Positions 23,010 to 32,764 of a stretch of 64,000 nt of DNA are shown here, in pieces. Source of the DNA: Sesamum alatum. Lineage: Eukaryota; Streptophyta; Magnoliopsida; Lamiales; Pedaliaceae. A program made the position numbers and the translations under genes. The notes beneath the pieces are model-generated. The model was not told the origin of the DNA. It did no database searches and saw only the letters and a program-made list of their open reading frames with translations. Position 1 is the stretch's first letter; every line of letters starts with the position of its first letter. The stretch covers positions 13,040,136 through 13,104,135 of the forward strand of contig JACGWO010000013.1 of assembly GCA_034509735.1 (NCBI GenBank). The letters are read 5' to 3'.

Positions 23010-23919
23010 ATGTTTGAGAATCCATTATCCTACATATTTGAGACAAACAAATTCAATGGAACAAACTATAATGACTGGTTGCGCAATCTGAGGATAGTCC
23101 TTGATTATGAGAACCAATTCTATGTCATGGACAAGCCATTTTCTTGGACTTTGCCAGAAGAATCCACACCAGGAGAACGTGAGACGTTCAAAATTTGGCA
23201 ACAGGACAACCGAAAAGTCCGTAGCGTCATACTTGCATCAATGACCAATGAGATACAGAAATAGTATGAGAGGCTAGACGATGTTCCTTCCATAATGATT
23301 CGTCTGAAGGATTGCTATGCAGTCCCAGACCGACATACTAGGTATGTCGCTATGAAGGCATTCTTTGGAACAAAGATGACCAAAGGATCCTCTATACATG
23401 ATCATGGGGTCAAGATGCTTACCTGAGTGGAGAAGCTCGAAGACCTAAAAGCAGGGCTCGATGTCGAGAAGTACATTAATGTGATCCTTTAGTCACTCCC
23501 ACCCTCCTTTCGACCAATTTATTATTAACTACAACATGAATGAACTTGAGAAGGGCATACATGAGTTAATAAGTATGTTGGTCCAATACGAGGTAACAAC
23601 CAAAAAGTCTATGCCATTGGTATTGGTTGGAGAGGCTTCGACTTCCAAAGCGAAAGGCAAGGGTGCCGGATGTTGGAAAAGGAAGAAAGGAAAGAGAAAG
23701 GCCATCGCAAACGCTGCAAACACTAAGAGCGTTCCTGTTGCCAAAGTGGGAAAATTCAAGGGAAAGACGAAGGGTGGCTCGAAGCAAAAGTCAAGGGAAA
23801 ATGACATATGCGTTCATTGTCGTGAGAAAGGGCATTGGAAGAGGGATTACCCCAAATTCCTCTCCGAGCAAGGTATGTTTATGATTAAGGTTAATATGGT
23901 CACTAGCTCTGCTTCTTAG
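23010..23919 (+). pseudogene. Copia family A gag pseudogene
   Basis: Capsid/nucleocapsid precursor. The first ATG at 23010 opens with ETNKFNGTNYNDWLRNLRIV, the typical N-terminus of this Copia group. Stops interrupt at about 23262, 23424 and 23490, and a frameshift lies near 23520 before NYNMNELEKGIHELISMLV. A Lys/Gly-rich stretch (23640-23790) precedes a zinc knuckle CVHCREKGHWKRDYP at about 23812-23855, where the last metal ligand of the CX2CX4HX4C knuckle is Tyr instead of Cys. The frame ends at VTSSAS and a stop just before the protease. Confidence 0.8.
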
Positions 23920-24174
23920 GTATTAGATACCGGCTGTGGAGCTCACATTTGCAATGACTTGCATGTGCTGAAAAGAAGTACAAAAATAAGTAAGGCGAGA
24001 TAGTCCAAAGGCGTGGGGATGGCAAGGTTGTTGCTACTAAAGCAATAGGAGTCGTAGCTTAATAATTAGTGATCATGTTATGATAGAATTAAAGGATTGT
24101 TATTATGTACCTAACATGATCAAAAATATCATTTCTATTCCGTTTTTAGAGAATAGTCTAAATATCATCATGTT
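23920..24174 (+). pseudogene. Copia family A protease remnant
   Basis: VLDTGCGAHICNDL at about 23920-23962 carries the aspartic protease D-T-G triplet, so the active site itself is kept. The following ~200 bases contain several stops and frame shifts (23990-24170), where an intact element would carry the rest of the protease and the start of the pre-integrase region. Confidence 0.7.
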
Positions 24175-24858
24175 ATGAAGGATGGATTTACTCATCTGCT
24201 AGGCACACTTAACAATAGCCTTTACATTCTCCAAAAGTGTAAATTAATCATGACTACTCAACATAAATGTAAATTAGACAATCATGAGAACGCACAATTG
24301 TGGCATGCAAGGCTAGGTCACATCTCTCAAGACAGGATGAAAACATTGATCGACTCAAAGAACCTAGAGGTGGGCGACTTAAGCAATCTACCAACTTGTA
24401 AATCCTGCCAGAAGGGGAAAATGATCAAGAGGCCCTTTGTTGGACAAAGTAGGCTTGCCGCAAGTCTATTGGACTTGGTCCATATGGACGTGTGTAGACC
24501 ACCAAGTACTCAAGTTAGAGGTGGTTTCTTTTATTTCATAATCTTCACCGATGATCACTCATGGTATGGGTATGTCTACCTAATGAGGTACAAGTCTGAA
24601 GCACTTGTGAGGTTTAAAGACTTTAGACTTGATGTCGAGAACCAAACTGGCTGCAAAATTAAAGTCCTATGGTCAGACCGAGGTGATGAGTACTTAAGTG
24701 GCGAATTTCTCAATTATCTAAAAGAACTTGGTATAATCTCTGAATGGACGCCTCCCGGGACACCTCAGTTGAACGAAGCCTCTGAAAGGAGGAATCAGAC
24801 CTTGTTAAACAGGGTCCGATTCATGATGAGTTTTATCAAACTACTCTTGTCTTTCTAG
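24175..24858 (+). CDS. Copia family A pre-integrase and integrase domain (227 open codons)
   Basis: Integrase joins element cDNA to chromosomal DNA. The N-terminal zinc module reads LWHARLGHISQDRM then CKSCQKGKM (HHCC). The catalytic core keeps all three acids: Asp in VHMDVC (~24485), Asp in LWSDRGDEY (~24680) and Glu in NEASERRNQT (~24785), although the Gly that normally precedes that block is Glu. The frame ends in a stop after LLLSF, where related proteins continue with WGYALETAAK; that continuation is readable downstream with further stops. The domain is nearly complete, but the polyprotein is broken on both sides. Confidence 0.85.
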   Translation: MKDGFTHLLGTLNNSLYILQKCKLIMTTQHKCKLDNHENAQLWHARLGHISQDRMKTLIDSKNLEVGDLSNLPTCKSCQKGKMIKRPFVGQSRLAASLLDLVHMDVCRPPSTQVRGGFFYFIIFTDDHSWYGYVYLMRYKSEALVRFKDFRLDVENQTGCKIKVLWSDRGDEYLSGEFLNYLKELGIISEWTPPGTPQLNEASERRNQTLLNRVRFMMSFIKLLLSF

Positions 24859-25540
24859 GGCTATGCACTTGAAACAACGGCCAAGTTATTAAACATGGCA
24901 TTATCCAGTGTTGTGACCTAGACACCATATGAGATATGGCACGACAGGCCTGCGTCCTACAAATACTTGAGAATGTAGGGTAGCCCTGTGTATGTCAAGA
25001 GGTTAGTGGGAGACAAGCTAGAATCGAGATCTAGTTTGTGCAGGTTTGTTGGCTATCCGAAGGAAACTGTAGGTTATTCCTTTTATGACCCCCGCAGAAC
25101 AAAAGGTATTTGTTTCGATGAATGCAGTGTTCTTGGAAGAAGGATTTCCGTCAGATTCGCAACGTGATGAACTGCTCCTTGAGGAATCAAGCTAGACACA
25201 TCAGTCATCAGCGCCAGGAGCTACAAATGCTTCGTTCAGAGGCTTTAGGTTAAGTACCCAACGGATTGAGCAGCCCCGTGAGGCTCAACATGTTGGACAG
25301 CCTCTTCATGCCCAGCATGTCGAACAACCTTCCAAGGAGCCAACCACGGTACCAGAACTACCAGCTCCTATCGTGTCTGTGCCCCCAATTCCTACTGATG
25401 TTCCAGTCCTCCATAGGCCAACTAGAGTGTCACGTTCTCCTGAGAGGTATGGCTTCTTAGGCATGCCCGGTCAATTGGACAATAATCCTAAGACATACGG
25501 GGACGCGATGTATGACATCGACTCAGGGAAGTAACCTGAG
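24859..25540 (+). pseudogene. Integrase tail and linker of the A element, broken
   Basis: Reads GYALETTAKLLNMALSS then a stop, TPYEIWHDRPASYKYL, YVKRLVGDKLESRSSLCRF and GYPKETVGYSFYDP, then shifts frame. The remaining linker to RT contains RYGFLGMPGQLDNNPKTYG-like sequence near 25446-25505. It corresponds to the integrase C-terminal region and the variable spacer. Confidence 0.75.
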
Positions 25541-26230
25541 GCCATGAAAGCCGAAATCTACTCCATGAGCACAAATCAAGTATGGACGCTTGTGGATCCT
25601 CCCAAAGGTATTAAACCCGTCGGGTGTAAATGGGTCTATAAGCGTAAGCTTGGAGCTGATAGAGAAGTAACTACCTTCAAAGCTAGGCTAGTGGCGAAAG
25701 GCTACACTCAACGACCCAGGGTCAACTTTGACGATACCTACTCGCCAGTAGCCATGGCTAAGTCCATTCGGATTATGCTTGCCATAGTGCATGGTATGCC
25801 TATGAAATATGACATATGGACATAAAAAGGTGTTCCTTAACGGTCACGTTGAGGAAAAGATCTATATGGATCAGCCGGAAGGATTCACTGTTGTTGGAGA
25901 AGAGCAGAAAGTCTGTCATCATCAAAAGTCCATCTATGGCCTCAAGTAAGCATAACGTAGTTGGAACATTCGTTTTGATGAAGTCATACAAGGATAGGAT
26001 TTCATCAAGACTTAGTGTGACCCTTTTGTATACAAGAAGGTCAGTGGGAGCTCAGTAGTGTTCCTAGTGATTTGTGTGGACCACATTCTGCTCATTGGTA
26101 GTGACATCAGAATGTTAGGTGACACAAAAGCATGATTGTCTACTCAATTCTCCAATCGAAGGATTTGAGTGAAGCCTCCTACATTCTAGGCATCCAAATC
26201 ATCAGGGACAGATCCAAAGAATGTTAGGAA
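25541..26230 (+). pseudogene. Copia family A reverse transcriptase pseudogene
   Basis: The first open stretch (25544-25825) reads [20 protein letters not shown] and [15 protein letters not shown], the canonical start of Copia RT. A short deletion/frameshift near 25822 separates it from the KKVFLNGHVEE and MDQPEGFTVVGEEQK part. The catalytic box, YVDD in active enzymes, reads ICVDHILLIG near 26065-26095, so both the Tyr and one catalytic Asp are lost. This element could not encode a working RT. Confidence 0.8.
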
Positions 26231-27040
26231 TGACCCAAAACTCCTATGTTGAGAAAATCCTAAAAAGATTAAAGATGGATAACTCCAAACAGGGTTTCCT
26301 TGCCATGAGACATGGGATCAAGTTATCCAAGAAGCAGTCTTTTACGACTGATGAGGAGCTTGAGAGGATGAAGGCTATCCCTTATGTTTCCCCCGTATGT
26401 AGCATTTAGTATGTCGTCCACTGCACTAGGCCTGACGTCGCTTACGCTTTGAGTGTAAGTAGTAGATATCAGTCCTGTGCAGGCGAGGCACATTGGAATG
26501 CAGTCAAGAGTATCCTTAAGTATCTAAGAAGGACTAAAGATATATTCTTGGTCTATGGTTGTGGAGAGTTGATACTGGAAGGTTATAGCGACGCTAGCTT
26601 CCAGTCTGACGATGACGATATCAAGTCTCAATCGGGCTATGTATTCAACTTAATGGTAGGGTGGTAGCTTGGAAAAGTTCCAAGCACAACACCACAGCTG
26701 ATCCCACCACTGAAGCTAAATACATAGCAGTTGCGGCTTGGATGAGAAACTACATCCAAGAGTTGGGTGTGGTACCTAGCATTGTCGAGCCAATAGTTAT
26801 CTTCTGTGATAACAACGGGGCTATAACGCAATCAAAGGAACCAAGATCTCATCTCTGATCCAAGGACATACTTAGCCGCTACTAGTTATTGACCGAGATG
26901 GTAGGAAGAGGTGATGTTCGGTGGACCAAGTTAGCTCAACAGATACTATAGCAGATCCTTTGACAGAGCCCATGTCACAGGTCGCTCATACGTAGCATCT
27001 TGAGAAGATGGGGTTGAGGCATATGGGTGATTGGCTTTAG
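26231..27040 (+). pseudogene. Copia family A RNase H region
   Basis: Open pieces at 26221-26409, 26449-26667 and 26661-26858 give RHGIKLSKKQS, AGEAHWNAVKSILKYLRR, ILEGYSDASF and IVIFCDNNGAI. The acidic box usually TEAEYIA is TEAKYIA, and about nine residues after it (the ASEAAKEA segment) are missing. The C-terminus (26860-27040) is frameshifted and ends GDWL just before the polypurine tract. Confidence 0.8.
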
Positions 27041-27054
27041 GTCAAGTGAGAGAT
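27041..27054 (+). promoter_or_regulatory. Polypurine tract of the A element
   Basis: Purine-rich GTCAAGTGAGAGAT lies directly before the 3' LTR start TGTTAGAATAGG. The same position in the other elements reads AAGTGGGAG (17990-18003 plus; minus strand at 40679-40692 and 11419-11433). It would prime plus-strand DNA synthesis. Confidence 0.75.
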
Positions 27055-28998
27055 TGTTAGAATAGGTGACCATGAATCCAATCTAGTTAGGCGTAACCTA
27101 TTTCTGACATTCGTGGTATAAATAAATTCATTCTGAATAAAAGTGATGTTCAGTTCGGCATTAGCACTTTGATTGTGTTCACTTACTATTTAATATCTAT
27201 AATTGTTCAATGCACAAGCAAAGCCCGCAGATCGGAAAGGTTAATCCAAGAAACTGGACTGCGCATAGGTTGGCCCTCATGAAATCAGCTTCTTTGGATC
27301 GGTCTGAAATACTCAAAGTCAAAGGACCTCGCGATTGGGTATCGAGGATCCATTTGGGACTTGCACTAAATGATTGCAATCGCGTTTCATCAACAAGTGA
27401 CGAGGATAGTCCGTGCAATATTAGTGGGTTAGCAAGCTCAGTGTCGGCTGACTGAGGTGACTCGCAGGAATCGTCATATGAAAACCTTGAGTACGTTAGT
27501 CGATATGACTTGCATTCCCAGTTCCGACAGTACGAGATTGGTCCTCGGACTTGAGGGACTACTGTAGTCACATGCTCACCATGTGTGTATCTTAGGTTTG
27601 ATAAGAGGCTACCAAGTCGAGAGACTTGGTTGCTACAAGCCCTATCTAGTGCAGTCAAGATGTGTAATGTGGATAGTAGGTCCCACGACAGAATCCATCT
27701 CCTGTCAAACGATTACCAGTAGTGTCTCACTTATACTCTAAGACTCGTTCCCTATAAAATCTGTGGCCACAGTGACTAAACAGTGGAATAAAATCCCAGT
27801 GACGTTTCAGTGGGTAAACGAGTATTGGCACAAGTCAAGAATGGGTACCGACATGTAATATCCATACCCTAGACTAATAGTTGTGAGATAGTAGACGGAA
27901 GGACAATGCTCATACATATTCAGGACCTAAACGTCCACGCCATTATTTCACCTAGTCTCTAATGCCATGGACCATTGCTAGATGGCCACCCATGGTGACG
28001 GACGAATTTCTATCATGTGATGATTGAAAATTCAGCCAAGTCTAGCTGAGATTGAACCTAAAGAATCACACTCAATTCACTGAAAACGGAGAATTAATTT
28101 GGAATTAATTCCAACAGATAGAACAATTTAATTAGATTAAATTGGTTCTTCTTTGAAGTGTCAAGCCTTTAATTGGATTAATTAGGCTTGATTCACGAAT
28201 TGGATTTATGAATTAAGAAAAGGGCGATTTTCGTCTTTAAGGATGAAGATGGAAATCTTGGGCTTAAATATTTTATTTGATATTTATTACAAGCCCATTA
28301 GGAATAGTTGGACCATTTAAATATGATTTAAAAGTTCATTCCATAAAGTCCATCAAAGAATGGAGAGACGAGATCGAATATCGGGCTAGTTGAGATGAAG
28401 GGCTAGGATTAAGTTTGACTTAATCAAATCCTAGTTTGACTAGGATTTGACTAGGTCAAAGTCCTAGTTGTGTAAGGTGTGCCTCTTTTGAAGAGTTTGA
28501 GTAGGATTAGGAAGAACACATCCTTATAAATACTTCAAAGAGCTCTCATGTTCTCTTGTCTATGATACAAGGCAACGTTTAACAATCGATCACACTAAAC
28601 TAATAACGTTTGGGCGATTGTTCCTCCTTTTCCTCTTGAGCTCTTGTTAGCATGAGGGAATCAAGATCTGGTGAATTGCGTGGACGATTTAGAGGATTTC
28701 TACATTGGGATCTCGGTGGGAAAATGTGGAACAACGTGTGTAGCCGAACAAAGAAGTCTACAACGGGTAAGTAACGTTCGTAGTATTTACTTTTGTTCCA
28801 ACCCTATGGCCTCTATGAAATCAAGCATGCTTGTTTTCTTTTGTTCATGAGATACACCGAATGCCCGGGAGATTCAAGGGAACATCCCTAGAACGATTCT
28901 TTAATTCCGTCGTTTATGCATATTTTATTTACGTTTATGTTTAGATACATCGTGCTTCCGCACGCCCTCTCTCCCTGGATGATCCATGTTGCATTACA
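27055..28998 (+). mobile_element. 3' LTR of the A element (complete, 1944 bp)
   Basis: TGTTAGAATAGGTGACC...ATTACA. It contains a TATA box (TATAAATA) at 28525-28532 followed by GGAACAACGTGTG and the TGCCCGGGAGATTCAAGG block near the R/U5 end. The hairpin core near 27963-27995 has changes in both stem arms. It is followed directly by the GAGGT duplication. Confidence 0.9.
28525..28532 (+). promoter_or_regulatory. TATA box in the family A 3' LTR
   Basis: TATAAATA lies ~470 bases before the LTR end. The equivalent TATATAAATA occurs in the inverted A LTR piece near 13533. Confidence 0.55.
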
Positions 28999-30529
28999 GA
29001 GGTATCTCATATGCACTCGGAGACACGTTCATGCTGCTTGAACCTGTGGCCACAGTGGTTGATTGATAAGAAAATGGTTTCCAGCGTCGATTCAATGAGG
29101 CATGCATAGTCTCGAATATTAAGCATAGACACCTAGTCAAGGATGGGAACCTACGCCCAATCCCATACCCTAGATTGAGGCTGGGAGAGGGTAGACGGAA
29201 GGACCGTACCCGTAGAAAATCGGTGCCTAAATGTTCACGCCAGCATTCACCTAATCTCTAGTGCAATGGATTGTTGCTAGACGGCCACCCATAGTGACAG
29301 GCTTCTGTTGGACACGAGCTCAAGTCTAGCTGAGGGTGAACCTAAAGGGTCACACACAAATCATCGAGGAGGTGAAGGAATTGACTTGGAGTCCATTGCA
29401 TAGGATGATAAGTAATTGGATTATTTATGGGATTGTCCATTAGATGGACGGGCCGATATTGTATCAGGCCCTCGATTTATCGGTAAATGGGATTTATCGA
29501 TTAAGTAAATATTTAAAGCTTGGATCTTTTAAATGGATTAAAAGATTGACGGACATTATTTAATTGGACCTTGAATTAAATGGGATTTAATTTCTTGGAT
29601 TTTTTTTTATTAAATTATAATAAAATCCGGTCCATTATATCTTGGCCCAAGAGAGATGTTAATTCCACTTTTGGAATTAGAAGAAGTTGAACTTCTTCTA
29701 AAACAAGGAGGCTGAACTTTTGCTTCATTTGAAGCATAAAAATCATCCATAAGGCCTTTTGATGACAAGTTGACTTGTCTCTTTTGGAAAAAGACAAATC
29801 AACTCCAATCAGGCCTCTTTCACTTGGTATCATTTAAGCATACCTTGTAAAATAGTAGGCTTGGTTGAAGATTGATGGGGATTGATTGGAATGTATCTAG
29901 ACATTCTTGGATGAACCTAGACACATTCCAATAATCACATTAATGATGTATATATATATGTATATACAATCATCAAATTCAAGAGATTCATAATTCATCT
30001 TTTTCTAGAAAAAGAAGAAAACACTCTCTACATTCTCTCTCAATTTTCGGCCCCGATCTACTTGTCCTATATCCCACTTAGTTTCTTCATTGATCTAAGA
30101 TCAATTGAAAAACAAAGAAAGATTAAGAAGGAACACTACTTCGATAGTGTGATCCCTTTTAATCTCATCTTCTAGGTCCATTTTTCTCTTGCAAGCCCGA
30201 TGAGGGATGGACTACGTTAGAGGATTCATAACTTTGAATCTCGGTAAACGCTTGTAACGTTGCACTAGTGGGAACAACGCTTGTAACGGTGCACTAGTAA
30301 TAACTACAAAGGTAATATTCGGTTTATCGTTTTGTAGTTCTCTTTGCCTAATCTATGTGCTCTATATGATATACTCGTTCTTAGTTATTATATCCTACAT
30401 TGAACGTCCAGTTGAGCACCCAAGGGTACACCCCTTGGGATCATTATATGATGATGTTTGTTTAAATATCGCCATTATCTCGCTTTCTCGTTTCTGCCCG
30501 CGCTCTTGGGCGGATTCGCTTGTCCTTCA

Positions 30530-30792
30530 GTTAAGAGAGTCAATAGAGATCTTGGATAGGACCATCAATAAATTGATGAATAAAGAGATGCAAATGGTGA
30601 AAGTAAAATGGAAGCATCACTCTTCAACGGAATCGAAACTACTGGGGAGATTGAGAAGAATATAAAAGAGAACTGCCCATATTTATGCTATGACGTAAGT
30701 CAACCAAATTTCGAGGACGAATTTTTTATCAGGTGGGGAAAATTGTACCATCCACAAATACATGAAATTGTGGGACTAATTGATAATTATTA
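30530..30792 (+). pseudogene. Ty3/Gypsy polyprotein C-terminus with chromodomain (second half)
   Basis: This continues the frame interrupted at 14543. IEILDRTINKLMNKEMQMV then KVKWKHH corresponds to the chromodomain of plant chromoviruses (ILDRK-LRNK-PLVKVLW-HH-EEATWE), which directs integration through chromatin binding. The usual EEATWE is replaced by SSTES, and the frame shifts near 30650. The end FEDEFFIRWGK resembles the usual KFRGRNF-type tail, and a stop follows at about 30791. Confidence 0.75.
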
Positions 30793-31150
30793 AGAAAATC
30801 TAAATTTAACCATAAATACATAGGTTGAATTTTGAATATACTAAATGTTTCAGGTTCAAATTGGAGTTTGATAAAGCTCTTTTGGTCAAATTTGATAGTC
30901 TTAAAAGTTTAGGGGACAAAATTGGTATTTTGAGGAAAGTTTAAAAAAATAAAAAATAAAAAAGCAAGAAGATAAATTTTGGGGGGACAAAACATGTGGC
31001 TGCCAACTTTTGGAAGCCACTAAGCTTGCATGCTTATCATAACTAACCTATATACATAATCGCCACACACATACATACACACACACGTAAAGTACGCATT
31101 TAGAATTACAACTTCTGATAATCTGCTTCTCTTACGTCGTCTAATACAGG
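30793..31150 (+). mobile_element. Probable Gypsy 3' untranslated region / LTR remnant
   Basis: It follows the chromodomain frame and contains phrases such as GGGGACAAAATTGG, GCAAGAAGATAAATTTTGG and a CA-rich stretch (31060-31090), which resemble LTRs of plant chromoviruses. No TG...CA pair could be set because the upstream LTR is not in the window. Confidence 0.35.
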
Positions 31151-32760
31151 TAAGAACTAATTCTTTAAATTGTTAACTAATTAACATATTTATGCTATTT
31201 GATTAGAGAATTTATTACATTCAATTTTTACTATCAGATTTAGTGTTTAATTGAAAATTTTTACCAATTTGATTATTTATAATGTAGTTGTTAAATATTC
31301 AATTTGATTCAGAGGTATTATAACTGATTAATTAAATTACTCAACTTATTAGACTAAGTCATTTCTATAACTGATTTATTCAATCTAACTGAATTTATTA
31401 ACTAGATACTTAATTATATCTACGGGTATTTAATTAATCGGTATAATAGTGAGGAAGTGATGAAAATTTATAGAAATATTTGAAAATATATTTGAGAAAT
31501 ATTATGGGTATTAAAAAGGAATATGAGATTTTTATAATAATTTAATCTAGGGATGTTATTATCAAGAACGATAGCTATAAAAATATGAGGGGTTTGATAA
31601 AATAAGTTCGTATGAGTTAGAAGCAAATTACATATATACCTGGAATGTTTAGAATATCTAATTTATTTAGAGGAAAATGAACGAAAGTTTAAATTTCGAT
31701 AGAAATAAAATATTAAAATATTGATAAAAAAATATACGAATATTGTTTAATATTTTATATAAAATTTGTGATATTTTTGATCTATTGATTATACATATTT
31801 TAATTCATTATTGGACGCAAAGATAAGGTAGAAGGTTGAGCAATTCCTTCGATTAATGTAATCGTTTTTACATTGAGGTAAGTATGGTCAATTGAATTTG
31901 TATATATGGATATATATATATATGTATTCTTGCGTTATAAACTTGATAGTGAATTGTTGGTTATTTGTCTGATTACCTTGTTGTCCTGTGAAGTTGTTGT
32001 TATGTGCCCATATGTTGTTATAATGTACGAAAGACGGGTGAATGATTGTGCGATGTTATATATAATTGTTGAATGAAATTCAATGATGAAGTTATATTGA
32101 CGATGATGCTGATTATCGAATGAAATTGAATGATAAAGTTATTGATGGGGATAGGTAAATTGAGAGACAAAGATGGCTTACCTAACTAGGGGGCATATTG
32201 CAATGGCTTATAACGATATGATTAATAACGAGTTGTGTGTTGTCATTGATCCATGCAGATGACATGATATCATACGAGTTGTGTGATGTGTGATACTATT
32301 GATGATATGACATATCATACGAGTTGTGTGTTGCGTGATATGATTGATGATGGGATATCATACAAGCTGTGTGTTGTGTGATATCAGGAAAAAAAAAAAG
32401 AATGAGATATTATGATTGAGGTGGTGATAGCAAGCAAAGACAATTGAGTTATGCGCTCCAGCTTGTGTAAACAGGGCCCTAAGAAAATAAACGATAACGC
32501 CAGATTATGTTGTGGATTGAAATATGATTGCCGATATATGTTACCTCTTACATTTGTTGTGATCGCATACCGAATATCTGTTGGTTGGTGTCATTGCATG
32601 AAATTTGTTTTATTGCGTATGTGTGTGTATATATATATATAAGCTTGTTTGCTCTACTTATTGAGTAAACATCTCATTTCTTGCCACATATTTTTCAAGG
32701 ATAAATACAGTGACTAGTCAAATAGTGTCGTAAGTTGTGTCATCAGTCTTATTCGGTGGG
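31151..32760. other. AT-rich DNA without gene
   Basis: No coding sequence recognised. The stretch has short AT microsatellites (31900-31925, 32626-32642) and the minisatellite listed at 32215-32390. Confidence 0.5.
32215..32390. repeat. Imperfect minisatellite, about 50-65 bp units
   Basis: The phrase CATACGAGTTGTGTG (or close variants ending TTGTGTGATATC) recurs four times with TGATATGATTGATGAT spacers. Unit lengths vary, so it is an old, diverged array. Confidence 0.65.
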
Positions 32761-32764
32761 TCAA

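Larger units (their letters stand above)
20135..28998 (+). mobile_element. Copia element, family A, 8.9 kb with both LTRs, Angela/BARE-like
   Basis: Bounded by perfect 5-bp direct repeats GAGGT at 20130-20134 and 28999-29003, inside the B solo LTR. The order is truncated 5' LTR, leader, gag, protease, integrase, RT, RNase H, polypurine tract, 3' LTR. Integrase before RT marks Ty1/Copia. Phrases such as SDRGDEYLSGEF and TPPGTPQLNEASERRN plus ~2 kb LTRs fit the Angela/BARE lineage as I know it. There are many stops, a changed RT active site, and no visible PBS. Non-autonomous now. Confidence 0.85.
14544..30529 (+). mobile_element. Solo LTR, family B, split into three segments by nested elements
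   Basis: Segments 14544-15110, 20068-20134 and 28999-30529 join to one B LTR in the same order as the uninterrupted copy at 58338-60565. It starts TGTTAGAATAGGTGACCAG and ends CGCTTGTCCTTCA. Flanks are GTTAG (14539-14543) and GTTAA (30530-30534), a 5-bp target duplication with one change. No B internal sequence is associated, so it is a solo LTR formed by LTR-LTR recombination. It interrupts the Gypsy chromodomain frame. Confidence 0.85.

Noticed and set aside
27963..27995. Compensatory base change as proof of a functional RNA hairpin
   Set aside because: Both changes are at CpG sites (CG to CA and CG to TG), which methylation-driven deamination produces independently. Kept only as a hypothesis to test.
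20135..28998. Active, autonomous retrotransposon
   Set aside because: Despite both LTRs and a perfect target duplication, it has stops in gag, a CVDH in place of YVDD, a damaged RNase H box, and lacks the 3' part of the 5' LTR and the PBS.
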